From Aeromonas taiwanensis (GTDB lineage: Bacteria > Pseudomonadota > Gammaproteobacteria > Enterobacterales > Aeromonadaceae), in assembly GCF_000820165.1 (NCBI RefSeq), contig NZ_CDDD01000096.1, forward strand, positions 1 to 64,000: a DNA stretch of 64,000 nt, written 5' to 3'. Within the stretch, counting starts at the first letter, position 1; every line of letters begins with the position of its first letter. The notes under the pieces are model-generated. The model was given only the letters and a program-made list of their open reading frames with translations, did not search any database and had not been told where the DNA came from. This document shows positions 19,889-27,368 of this stretch, one piece after another. A program made the translations under genes and the position numbers.

Positions 19889-21202
19889 ATGAAGCAGTCC
19901 CAATGGTCATCCCGGCTCGGTTACATCCTGGCCGCCGCAGGTTCCGCGGTCGGTCTCGGCGCCATCTGGAAGTTCCCCTATGTGACCGCCGCCAACGGTG
20001 GCGGCGCCTTCCTGCTGGTCTTTCTGCTGTTCAGCTTTACCCTGGGGGTAGCGGTACTGATGGGGGAGACCCTGATCGGCAGCCTGACCCGGCGCGGGGT
20101 GGTGGGGGCCTTTGGCGAACTGATGGGCACGCGCTGGCGCTGGGTCGGCGCCATGGGCTTGCTGTGCAGCCTGCTCATCTTCTGTTTCTACAGCGTGGTG
20201 GGGGGCTGGACCCTGGGATACACGGGCATGGCCCTGGCGGGCGAGCTGCAGCACGGCGACGGCGCGGCACTGACCGCCCGTTTCAACGACTACGTCGGTG
20301 ATCCCCTCTGGCCTGTGCTGACCCACCTGCTGTTTGCCGGATTGACCTGGTGGTTCGTGCGGGGCGGCGTGCAGCAAGGGGTGGAGCGCACCCTGCGCTG
20401 GATGATGCCGGCCCTCTTCATCATGATCCTGCTGCTGGTGGCGTTCGGCCTCACCCTGCCCAACGCCATGGCCGGGGTGCGCCACTTCCTGATGCCCGAC
20501 TTCAGCAAGCTCGGCATGTCAGGTGTGCTGGACGCCATGGGGCTGGCCTTCTTCTCCCTCTCCATCGGTCTTGGCATCCACACCACCTACGGCGCCTACC
20601 TGCCCTCCAGCGAGGGGGTCGGCCGCTCCAGCCTTTGGGTGGTGTTGCTGGCGAGCGTCATCGCCGTGCTGGCGGGGCTGATGATCTTCCCGGTACTGGC
20701 GGCGACCGGCATCGATCCCGCCTCGGGTCCGGGCCTCACCTTCATGACCATGCCGGCGGTGTTCCAGCAACTGCCCTTCGGCCAGGGGCTGGCGGTGGTG
20801 TTCTTCTCCCTGCTGGTGGTGGCGGCACTCTCCTCCTCCATCTCCCTGCTGGAGCATTTGCAGTGCTTCCTGTGCGAGAGCCTGGGCTGGTCGCGCCGTG
20901 CGGCATGCACCTTCGTCATCGCCCTGGTGATGGCGGGCGGCATCCCGGTCAGTCTGTCGTTCGGTCCCTGGGCCACCCTGACCCTGTTTGGCAAGAACAT
21001 CTTCGAGCTGCTGGATTTCATCACCTCCAATCTGATGATGCCGCTGTTCGGGCTGGCCCTGACGCTGCTGCTGGGCTGGCAGCTCGGTCGCCGGGCGCTG
21101 CCCGCCGGGCTGGCACCGCACTGGCGGACTCTGCTGATGGGCTGCTGGCGCTGGCTGGCCCCCCTGCTCATCGGCGGCATCCTGGTGCGCGGGCTGGTGT
21201 AA
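19889..21202 (+). CDS. neurotransmitter:sodium symporter (NSS) family transporter 1
   Basis: This Na+-coupled amino-acid symporter of the LeuT fold has 437 residues and about 11 membrane segments. TM1 carries the unwound Na+/substrate region GSAVGLGAIWKFPY and ANGGGAFLL; TM6 carries FFSLSIGLGIHTTYGAY. GGAG lies five bases before the ATG. A second gene of the same length and very similar sequence follows 433 bases downstream, so this is a tandem duplication. The amino acid carried is not evident; bacterial relatives take up Trp, Tyr or other hydrophobic amino acids. Confidence 0.92.
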   Translation: MKQSQWSSRLGYILAAAGSAVGLGAIWKFPYVTAANGGGAFLLVFLLFSFTLGVAVLMGETLIGSLTRRGVVGAFGELMGTRWRWVGAMGLLCSLLIFCFYSVVGGWTLGYTGMALAGELQHGDGAALTARFNDYVGDPLWPVLTHLLFAGLTWWFVRGGVQQGVERTLRWMMPALFIMILLLVAFGLTLPNAMAGVRHFLMPDFSKLGMSGVLDAMGLAFFSLSIGLGIHTTYGAYLPSSEGVGRSSLWVVLLASVIAVLAGLMIFPVLAATGIDPASGPGLTFMTMPAVFQQLPFGQGLAVVFFSLLVVAALSSSISLLEHLQCFLCESLGWSRRAACTFVIALVMAGGIPVSLSFGPWATLTLFGKNIFELLDFITSNLMMPLFGLALTLLLGWQLGRRALPAGLAPHWRTLLMGCWRWLAPLLIGGILVRGLV

Positions 21203-21213
21203 GGCTGGGCAAG

Positions 21214-21234
21214 TGGCGGGCCCGGAGCCCGCCA
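21214..21234 (+). terminator. hairpin after NSS transporter 1
   Basis: TGGCGGGC/GCCCGCCA forms an eight-pair stem with loop CCGGA. There is no T tract, so it may stabilise the mRNA 3' end rather than terminate. Confidence 0.4.
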
Positions 21235-21284
21235 TCAGGGCATCTCCGGGGGATTGCGCCAGACCGGGCATGTCTCCTGCGGGA

Positions 21285-21311
21285 TTGACACTATATAAAA
21301 GTCTGTAAAAT
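21285..21311 (+). promoter_or_regulatory. possible promoter upstream of NSS transporter 2
   Basis: A consensus TTGACA (21285-21290) and TAAAAT (21306-21311) are 15 bases apart, a short but usable spacing, inside an AT-rich block. It would start a leader of about 320 bases before the second symporter. Confidence 0.45.
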
Positions 21312-21317
21312 AGAGAA

Positions 21318-21571
21318 TATTCGAAGTATTCGTCAGGAATATCTTTGTTTTTTGTTTTTATATTCCATTTTTAGTGCCTTTATTGACGAATAACTGTCAA
21401 CTTCTCTTGCCATGGTTTAGGCTGTGGCCCCTTTTCCCGTGCAGGCGGCGCGTATCATGTCACCCCTCATCGCCCTCTTTGGCCGATTTTTACGCTCGCA
21501 AGAGAGGTGACCTTGCACGTGCCGTTTGTCTGAATGCCCATTGCAAAGGTCGCCGCCAGGCGGCCTTTTTT
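21318..21571 (+). ncRNA. candidate leader or small RNA ending at a terminator
   Basis: Between the promoter-like block and the second symporter lies a stretch without a convincing gene that ends in a T-rich terminator 65 bases before the ATG. It could be a small RNA or an attenuating leader; a 17-codon ORF at 21457 is present but is not rich in one amino acid. Confidence 0.35.
21545..21571 (+). terminator. terminator ahead of NSS transporter 2
   Basis: A nine-pair stem, AAGGTCGCC with GGCGGCCTT (one T-G wobble), has a GCCA loop and runs into a T6 run. It lies in the leader of the second symporter. Confidence 0.82.
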
Positions 21572-21635
21572 GTTGTGACGCAGAGCGCGTCTACCCATGG
21601 AGTATCGATGTGATGTTGTCTTGCCCGGAGGTTGT

Positions 21636-22949
21636 ATGAGCCAGGTTCAGTGGTCTTCCCGTCTCGGTCATGTGCTGGCTGCCGCCGGCTCGGCGATCGG
21701 TCTTGGCGCCATCTGGAAGTTTCCCTATGTGACCGCCACCAATGGCGGTGGTGCCTTCCTGCTGGTGTTTCTGCTGTTCAGCTTCACTCTGGGGGTGGCG
21801 GTGCTGGTGGGGGAGACCCTGCTCGGCAGCCGCAGCCAGCGCGGGGTGCTTGGCGCCTTCCACAAGCTGGTAGGGCCGAACTGGCGCTGGATGGGTTACA
21901 TGGGGATCCTGTGCGGCTTCTTCATCTACAGCTTCTACAGCGTGGTGGGGGGCTGGACCGTGGGGTACGCGGCCCTGGCCATCGGTGGCGAGCTCAACCT
22001 CGGTGAGGCGAGCGCCCTCACCGCGCTCTTTACCGGTTACGTGAGCGATCCCCTCTGGCCGGCCATCACCCACCTCATCTTCGCCGGGCTCACCTGGTGG
22101 TTCGTGCAGGGGGGCCTGCAGAAGGGGGTGGAGCGGGCGCTGCGCTGGATGATGCCGGCCCTGTTCGTGATGATGCTGCTGCTGGTGGTGACCGGTCTCT
22201 CCATGCCGGGGGCCATGGCCGGGGTGCGCCAGTTCCTGCTGCCCGACTTCAGCCAGCTCACCGGCCAGGGGGTGCTCGATGCCCTGGGGCTGGCCTTCTT
22301 CTCCCTCTCCATTGGCCTGGGGGTACACACCACCTACGGCGCCTACCTGCCGAACAGTGAGGGCGTGCTGCGCTCCGGGGTCTGGGTGGTGACGCTGGCG
22401 AGCCTCATCTCTGTATTGGCGGGGCTGATGATCTTCCCGGTGCTCGCCTCCACCGGCATCGATCCGACCGCCGGCCCCGGCCTCACCTTCATGACCATGC
22501 CGGCGGTGTTCAACCACCTGCCGTTCGGGCAGGGGCTGGCGGTGGTCTTCTTCCTGTTGCTGCTGGTGGCGGCGCTCTCCTCCTCCATCTCCATGCTGGA
22601 GCACCTGGTGCGCTTCACCACCGAGGAGTGGGGCTGGTCGCGCCGCAGTGCCTGCCGGGTGCTGACCCTGCTGATCATGGCCTGTGGCATCCCGGTCAGT
22701 CTGTCGTTCGGCCCCTGGGCCGAGTACACCCTGTTCGGCAAGACCCTGTTCGATCTGCTGGACTACCTCACCTCCAACCTGATGATGCCGATGTTCGGCC
22801 TAGTGTTGACCCTGCTGCTGGGCTGGCGGCTCGGGGACAGCATGGTGCCGGCGGATCTCTCGCCGGGGCTGCGCCTGGCCCTGCTCTGGTGCTGGCGTCT
22901 GGTGGCGCCGCTGCTGATCGCCGGGATCCTGGTGCGCGGTCTGCTGTGA
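21636..22949 (+). CDS. neurotransmitter:sodium symporter (NSS) family transporter 2
   Basis: This paralogue of the preceding symporter also has 437 residues, with the same TM1 signature GSAIGLGAIWKFPY and TM6 FFSLSIGLGVHTTYGAY. Most differences lie in extracellular loops and the C-terminal third (for example FTTEEWGWSRRSACRVL against FLCESLGWSRRAACTFV). That suggests a related but not identical substrate or separate regulation. The ATG at 21636 is chosen because GGAGG sits about five bases upstream; an in-frame ATG at 21597 lacks one. Confidence 0.92.
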   Translation: MSQVQWSSRLGHVLAAAGSAIGLGAIWKFPYVTATNGGGAFLLVFLLFSFTLGVAVLVGETLLGSRSQRGVLGAFHKLVGPNWRWMGYMGILCGFFIYSFYSVVGGWTVGYAALAIGGELNLGEASALTALFTGYVSDPLWPAITHLIFAGLTWWFVQGGLQKGVERALRWMMPALFVMMLLLVVTGLSMPGAMAGVRQFLLPDFSQLTGQGVLDALGLAFFSLSIGLGVHTTYGAYLPNSEGVLRSGVWVVTLASLISVLAGLMIFPVLASTGIDPTAGPGLTFMTMPAVFNHLPFGQGLAVVFFLLLLVAALSSSISMLEHLVRFTTEEWGWSRRSACRVLTLLIMACGIPVSLSFGPWAEYTLFGKTLFDLLDYLTSNLMMPMFGLVLTLLLGWRLGDSMVPADLSPGLRLALLWCWRLVAPLLIAGILVRGLL

Positions 22950-23009
22950 TCCGGGGCCGCATAACGGAGACCTTGTCCCTTGCGCGGTGTGTTGCTTATT
23001 CAGATAGAC

Positions 23010-23039
23010 AAGAGGGGTTGGCCTGGGCCAACCCCTCTT
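23010..23039. terminator. terminator between NSS transporter 2 and a lipoprotein gene
   Basis: AAGAGGGGTTGGCC pairs with GGCCAACCCCTCTT, a long convergent-gene hairpin with weak T tracts on both strands. Confidence 0.65.
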
Positions 23040-23052
23040 CTGTTCTGGCGGG

Positions 23053-23517
23053 TTATTGCAGGCCAGGGCCCCTGGCGGAGAAGGGGCAGTCGCGCTGCAG
23101 GATGAGGCGGCTGCCCGGCTGGTCCTCTCCCTGCCAGGCGAGCTCTAGCTGACCGAGGCGACCGAGGTGGCGCAGCTCGAACTCGTAGCGCAGGCAGGGC
23201 TCGTCGAGGGGCAGGCTGGTCATGCCGGCCGGCAGGCGGTAGTCGTAGCGCAGCAGGGGGCCGTCCTGCAGCCGGCTCTGCACGGGCACCAGCCCTTCCG
23301 CCGTCGGGGCGGGGGCCTGGAGGTGGCGGCGCAGGGTCACAGGCGCATCTATGGCTTTCTGGTAGTGCAGCCCGTTCATGGCCGCCAGCTCCTCCTCCAG
23401 CCGCGTCAGCTCCCCCTCCAGACCGCTCAGGGCTGCTCCCAGCTGTTGATGGGCGGGGGAGGCGCAGCCTCCCAGCAACAGGGTGACAAGCAGCAGGGCG
23501 GGGCGGATGGCAGACAT
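23053..23517 (-). CDS. predicted lipoprotein, unknown function
   Basis: This 154-residue protein has signal peptide and lipobox LGGC, with the lipidated C18. A short predicted coiled coil follows (residues 25-50, ALSGLEGELTRLEEELAAM), then a beta-rich C-terminal part with a likely disulfide pair. AAGGA lies six bases before the ATG at 23517; an upstream GTG overlaps the Shine-Dalgarno and is less likely. No family was recognised. Confidence 0.7.
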   Translation of the reverse strand: MSAIRPALLLVTLLLGGCASPAHQQLGAALSGLEGELTRLEEELAAMNGLHYQKAIDAPVTLRRHLQAPAPTAEGLVPVQSRLQDGPLLRYDYRLPAGMTSLPLDEPCLRYEFELRHLGRLGQLELAWQGEDQPGSRLILQRDCPFSARGPGLQ

Positions 23518-23544
23518 GTTCACTCCTTGGGGCCGGGTCGATGA

Positions 23545-24921
23545 CTATAGCAGGGGATTGGTGGGCGGCGTGGCGCGCAGCAGGCTGGCGAGCCGCTCCA
23601 GCCCTTCCGCGACGCGGGCGTCGGTGGCGGGCTGGCTCAGGCTCAGGCGCACCCCCTGGGGGGCGGCGAACTGGCCGGCGGCGAAGTGTTCTCCGCTCGC
23701 CACCCCGACGTCAAGGGTGTTGGCGGCCTCGGCGAACTCCTGGCTGCGCCAGGGCTCCGGCAGCGGCAACCAGGCGTGCATGGAGCCCGCCTGCCAGCGG
23801 GCTCCCGGCAAGAGATGGCGTAGCAGCTCGCCGCGACGTGCCAGGATCTGCCGCTGCTGCTCGACCAATGGCATGATCTGGCGCTGGCTCACCAGCTTGC
23901 AGGCCAGCTCGATGAGGAGCGGGCTCACCATCCAGCTCGACAGTCGCATCGCCTGGGCGAAGGCGCCGCGCAAGTGGGGCGGGGTCAGCACGAAGCCGAC
24001 CCGCAGACCGCCGCAGGCGATCTTGGCCAGGCTGCCGAGGTAGATGACCCGCTCCGGCGCCAGGTTGACCAGGGGCGTCACCGGCTGCTGGGGCAGCAGG
24101 CCGTTGACGTCATCCTCGATGATGAGCAGGTCGTGGCGACGGGCGATGGCGACGATGGCCTCCCGCCGCGCCCGGCTCATGGTGGCGGTGGTGGGGTTCT
24201 GCAGGGTGGGGGTCAGGTAGAGCAGCTTGGCGCGACGGGTGCGGCAGGCCGCCTCCAGCGCCTCGGGCAACAGTCCCTCCTCGTCCATCGCCAGCCCCAC
24301 CACCTGGTTCTTCAGCTGGCGCGCATTGCCCAGCATGCCGGGGTAGCTGAGCCCCTCGCAGAAGAGGGTCTCCCCCACGCAGCCGGTGGCCAGCAGGGCC
24401 AGCATGATGCCGTGCTGGGCACCGTGACTGAACAGCAGGTACTCCTCGCGGCCCGCCACCCCCTGCTCGGCCAGCCAGTCGATGAACAGCTGGCGCTGGG
24501 CGGGCTGGCCCGCCTCCTTGTCGTAGCCGAGCAGGGCGTTGAGATCCCCGTCCGCCACTTCCGCCAGCATGGGGCGGATGATGGCGGCCCGGTCCAGCTG
24601 CACCGGCAGGTTCTGCCACAGCTCGATGCGGTGCCCCTCCTCCTTGCGGATCACCCAGGCGTTGGCCGGATCCTCGCTCTCTCCCTTGACCCAGGTGCCG
24701 TGCCCCACCCGGGCGGCCAGCAGGCCGCGCCGCTCCGCCTCGCCATAGGCGCGGGTGACGGTGCCGACGGTGACCCCCAGCTTGTCCGCCAGCGCCCTGT
24801 GGGTGGGCAGTCGAGTCTCGGGCGGCAGGGTGCCGTCCTGAATGGCCTGCTCGATGGCCTTCACCAGCTTGAGGTAGAGGGGGCCGGCGAAGGGGGTGAG
24901 GTCCGGAGTCCAGATTGTCAT
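23545..24921 (-). CDS. MocR-type regulator (GntR HTH + aminotransferase-like domain)
   Basis: This 458-residue fusion has a GntR winged helix at residues 8-75 (LKLVKAIEQAIQDGTLPPETRLPTHRALA) and a fold-type I PLP aminotransferase-like effector domain (EDDVNGLLP, then YLGSLAKIACGGLRVGF with the PLP lysine in SLAK). MocR proteins sense PLP or amine/amino-acid adducts. It is divergent from two LysE-family exporters with a perfect 22-bp palindrome in between, so it probably controls amino-acid export. The start lacks a clear RBS. Confidence 0.92.
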   Translation of the reverse strand: MTIWTPDLTPFAGPLYLKLVKAIEQAIQDGTLPPETRLPTHRALADKLGVTVGTVTRAYGEAERRGLLAARVGHGTWVKGESEDPANAWVIRKEEGHRIELWQNLPVQLDRAAIIRPMLAEVADGDLNALLGYDKEAGQPAQRQLFIDWLAEQGVAGREEYLLFSHGAQHGIMLALLATGCVGETLFCEGLSYPGMLGNARQLKNQVVGLAMDEEGLLPEALEAACRTRRAKLLYLTPTLQNPTTATMSRARREAIVAIARRHDLLIIEDDVNGLLPQQPVTPLVNLAPERVIYLGSLAKIACGGLRVGFVLTPPHLRGAFAQAMRLSSWMVSPLLIELACKLVSQRQIMPLVEQQRQILARRGELLRHLLPGARWQAGSMHAWLPLPEPWRSQEFAEAANTLDVGVASGEHFAAGQFAAPQGVRLSLSQPATDARVAEGLERLASLLRATPPTNPLL

Positions 24922-24996
24922 GGTGACAATAAATCCATTGATCGAAGTGTATCGGCAATATAGCGTGAATTCAGACCGAATAACAATCAAGTACGG

Positions 24997-25018
24997 CACA
25001 TTGTATCGATACAATGTG
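24997..25018. promoter_or_regulatory. 22-bp perfect palindrome, likely MocR operator
   Basis: Arms CACATTGTATC and GATACAATGTG abut as a perfect 22-base palindrome, 22 bases before the LysE ATG. A further half-site TGTATCG lies at 24948-24954. Paired and spaced half-sites are typical of MocR binding. Confidence 0.6.
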
Positions 25019-25039
25019 GCGATTCAGGAGTACAAGAAG

Positions 25040-25636
25040 ATGACGATCGAATGGTATGCCACCCTGTTTGGCTTTGCTCTGCTCACCTGCGGCACACCAG
25101 GCCCCAACAATCTCATGCTGACCGCGTCCGGCGCGAACTTCGGGGTGCGCCGCACCCTGCCCCACCTCATCGGGGTGGCCGTGGGCCAGCCCGTGCTGCA
25201 ACTGGTGCTGGCGCTGGGCTTCTATCCGTTGTTCGAGCGCTGGCCCCTGCTCAAGCTCAGCCTGCAGGTGCTGGGCAGCCTCTATCTGCTCTGGCTGGCC
25301 TGGCGCATCGCCGTGGCCGGGGCTCCCGGTGATCCGGCCAGCCGTGCCCGCCCGCTGACCCTGCTGGAGGGGCTGGGGTTCCAGTTCCTCAATCCCAAGG
25401 CCTGGATGATGGGGATCTCCGCCATCAGTCTGTTCAGTCTGCCGGGGAGTGACTACTGGCCCAGCATGTGGGGCATCATGGCCGTCTTCCCCATGGCGGG
25501 ATTGCCGGTCTGCTTTGCCTGGGTGGTGTTCGGTCATCAGCTCAGCCGCTGGATCAACTCGGACAAGGGGTGGCGCCGGCTCAATGGCAGCCTGGGGGCG
25601 CTCACCGCCCTCTGTGTGGTGATGCTCTGGTATTGA
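25040..25636 (+). CDS. LysE/RhtB-family amino-acid exporter 1
   Basis: This 198-residue inner-membrane exporter has six hydrophobic segments. The family signature lies at the N-terminus (LLTCGTPGPNNLML), with GSLYLLWLAWRIA in TM3 and FQFLNPKAWMMG mid-protein. CAGGAG lies nine bases before the ATG at 25040. It is directly downstream of the MocR palindrome and divergent from the MocR gene. The substrate is unknown. Confidence 0.9.
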   Translation: MTIEWYATLFGFALLTCGTPGPNNLMLTASGANFGVRRTLPHLIGVAVGQPVLQLVLALGFYPLFERWPLLKLSLQVLGSLYLLWLAWRIAVAGAPGDPASRARPLTLLEGLGFQFLNPKAWMMGISAISLFSLPGSDYWPSMWGIMAVFPMAGLPVCFAWVVFGHQLSRWINSDKGWRRLNGSLGALTALCVVMLWY

Positions 25637-25738
25637 TGCCTGCCTGACTATTCATGCAAAGAAAATGCATTGCCGGCCTTGTCGTCAGGGCGCCGGCTCT
25701 GCATATTAGGAGGCTTGCCGTATCTGAAAGAGGTTGAG

Positions 25739-26329
25739 ATGGATCTGAACTGGTTGCTTCCCCTGGCAGGCTTTGCCCTCATCACCTGTGGCACGCCGGG
25801 CCCCAACAACATGCTGCTCACCAGTGCCGGGGCCGCCCAGGGATTTCGCCGCAGCGTGCCCCTGCTGGTGGGGGTGGTGGGAGGCATCAACCTGATGATC
25901 CTGGCCACGGCCCTGGGGCTCGGAGTGGTGTTCGAGCAGGTGCCGCTGCTGCATGACGGCCTCAAGCTGGTGGGCTCGGCCTACCTGCTCTGGCTGGCCT
26001 GGAAGGTGGCCAACGCCAGTGGCCCGGCGGAGGGCAACCGGCCGCTCATCCCGGCCCATCAGGGGGCCATGCTGCAGCTGCTCAACCCCAAGGCCTGGAT
26101 GATGGCGCTCTCCGCCATCAGCGGCTTCACCCTGGCGGGGGAGTCCTACTGGCCGTCTGCCGGCTGGGTGCTCGGCATCTTCTTCGTGACCGGCCTCTAT
26201 ACCGGCGCCTTCTGGGTGTTGTTCGGTGCCCAGGTGCGCCGTCTCATCCGTACCGCCAGGGGCTGGCGTCGTTTCAATCTGGGCATGGGGCTCGCCACCG
26301 CGGCCTGCGTGCTGATGATCTGGGTTTAG
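25739..26329 (+). CDS. LysE/RhtB-family amino-acid exporter 2
   Basis: This 196-residue paralogue of the previous gene shares ALITCGTPGPNNMLL, GSAYLLWLAWKVA and LLNPKAWMMALSAISGF. AGAGG precedes the ATG at 25739; AGGAGG slightly further up (25710-25715) is too distant to serve it. It lies 102 bases after exporter 1 and ends at a UUCG terminator, so both are probably one transcript controlled by the MocR protein. Confidence 0.9.
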   Translation: MDLNWLLPLAGFALITCGTPGPNNMLLTSAGAAQGFRRSVPLLVGVVGGINLMILATALGLGVVFEQVPLLHDGLKLVGSAYLLWLAWKVANASGPAEGNRPLIPAHQGAMLQLLNPKAWMMALSAISGFTLAGESYWPSAGWVLGIFFVTGLYTGAFWVLFGAQVRRLIRTARGWRRFNLGMGLATAACVLMIWV

Positions 26330-26360
26330 GCCTCGGCCTGAGCCTTTACCGGCTGTCTTG

Positions 26361-26383
26361 TTGGCCCTTCGGGGCCTTTTTTT
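26361..26383 (+). terminator. terminator of the LysE pair
   Basis: GGCCC/GGGCC with a TTCG loop (26363-26376) is followed by seven Ts. Confidence 0.88.
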
Positions 26384-26446
26384 ATGCCGTCGGCGGTGCA
26401 CCATGAGGCGAGCACTGCCCTGTGCCCCGAGGGGCAAGGAGGTCCC

Positions 26447-27139
26447 ATGAAATGTATCGGTCTGCTGGGTGGCATGAGCTGGGAGTCCACCGTCAGCTAT
26501 TACCAGGCTCTCAACCGGGGCGTGCGAGCGCGCCTCGGCGGCCTGCACTCGGCGCGGGTGCTGCTTGCCAGCGTCGACTTCGCCGAGATAGAGCGGCTGC
26601 AGCACGCCGGTGACTGGCCCGCCACTGCCCGCCTGCTGGCGGCCGAGGCCAGGGCCATCCAGGCTGGCGGCGCCGATTTCCTGCTGATCGGCACCAACAC
26701 CATGCACAAGGTGGCGCCCGAGATCGAGGCCGCCATCGACATCCCGCTGCTCCACATCGCCGATGCCACCGCGCGTCAGCTGCAGGCGGACGGGATACAA
26801 AGGGTCGGCCTGCTCGGTACCCGCTTCACCATGGAGCAGGATTTCTACAAGGGGCGGCTGCAGGAGCGCTTCGGGCTGGAGGTGCTGGTGCCAGAGGAGG
26901 CCGAGCGAGAGCGGGTGCACCGCATCATCTATGACGAGCTCTGCCTCGGCGATCTTCGCGAGTCGTCCCGGGCCGAGTACCTGGCCATCATCGCCGCCCT
27001 GGCCGCGGCGGGTGCCCAGGCGGTGATCCTGGGGTGCACCGAGATAGCCCTGCTGGTGGGGGAGTGCGAGGCCGCCGTGCCCCTCTACGACACCACCGCC
27101 ATCCACGCCGAGGCCGCAGTGGCGCTGGCCCTTGCCTGA
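26447..27139 (+). CDS. aspartate/glutamate racemase family protein (YgeA-like)
   Basis: This 230-residue protein racemises acidic amino acids without cofactor. It shows GGMSWEST at residues 8-15, GTNTMHKVAP with T83, LLGTRFTMEQDFY, and LGCTEIALL with C197. The position before T83 is Gly, so there is no first catalytic cysteine. As I recall, the E. coli L-Asp/Glu racemase YgeA uses the same atypical Thr83/Cys197 pair, so activity may be one-directional (L to D). It is monocistronic and follows the LysE pair after a terminator. Confidence 0.88.
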   Translation: MKCIGLLGGMSWESTVSYYQALNRGVRARLGGLHSARVLLASVDFAEIERLQHAGDWPATARLLAAEARAIQAGGADFLLIGTNTMHKVAPEIEAAIDIPLLHIADATARQLQADGIQRVGLLGTRFTMEQDFYKGRLQERFGLEVLVPEEAERERVHRIIYDELCLGDLRESSRAEYLAIIAALAAAGAQAVILGCTEIALLVGECEAAVPLYDTTAIHAEAAVALALA

Positions 27140-27319
27140 TGTGATGCGGGCGGGGTGAGAGGGCCTGTCCCCCCTCGGCGCCCCGCCGGTTTTCCCTCCT
27201 TTCATAACTGTGAGTCAGCCTTCACTTCAGCAGGGCAAGTGCCGTTTTTATTGTCAATCGGCTCACATTTTCCCCTTTTGTCTCTTGAGTCCGGGGCGTC
27301 AGACGCCTAGTTTTTGATC

Positions 27320-27335
27320 GCTGAAACGATTCAGC
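27320..27335. promoter_or_regulatory. Cra (FruR)-like operator
   Basis: GCTGAAACGATTCAGC is a perfect palindrome (6+4+6) closely matching the Cra consensus core TGAAACG-TTCA. It lies 34 bases before an exported sugar-epimerase gene, a sensible target for a fructose-1-phosphate/FBP-responsive regulator. Confidence 0.45.
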
Positions 27336-27368
27336 TTCTACAAAAACAAGAGACACGAGGATAAAGCC

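Larger units (their letters stand above)
21203..21635 (+). other. 433-base intergenic region between the NSS genes
   Basis: It holds a GC hairpin without a T tract just after the first gene (21214-21234), an AT-rich promoter-like block (21285-21311), a 17-codon possible leader peptide (ATG 21457, MSPLIALFGRFLRSQER) and a strong terminator (21545-21571) before the second symporter. No larger gene was found. Confidence 0.55.

Noticed and set aside
21457..21510. Leader peptide for amino-acid attenuation
   Set aside because: The 17-codon ORF is not enriched in any single amino acid and no convincing anti-terminator was found, so it is only mentioned, not called.
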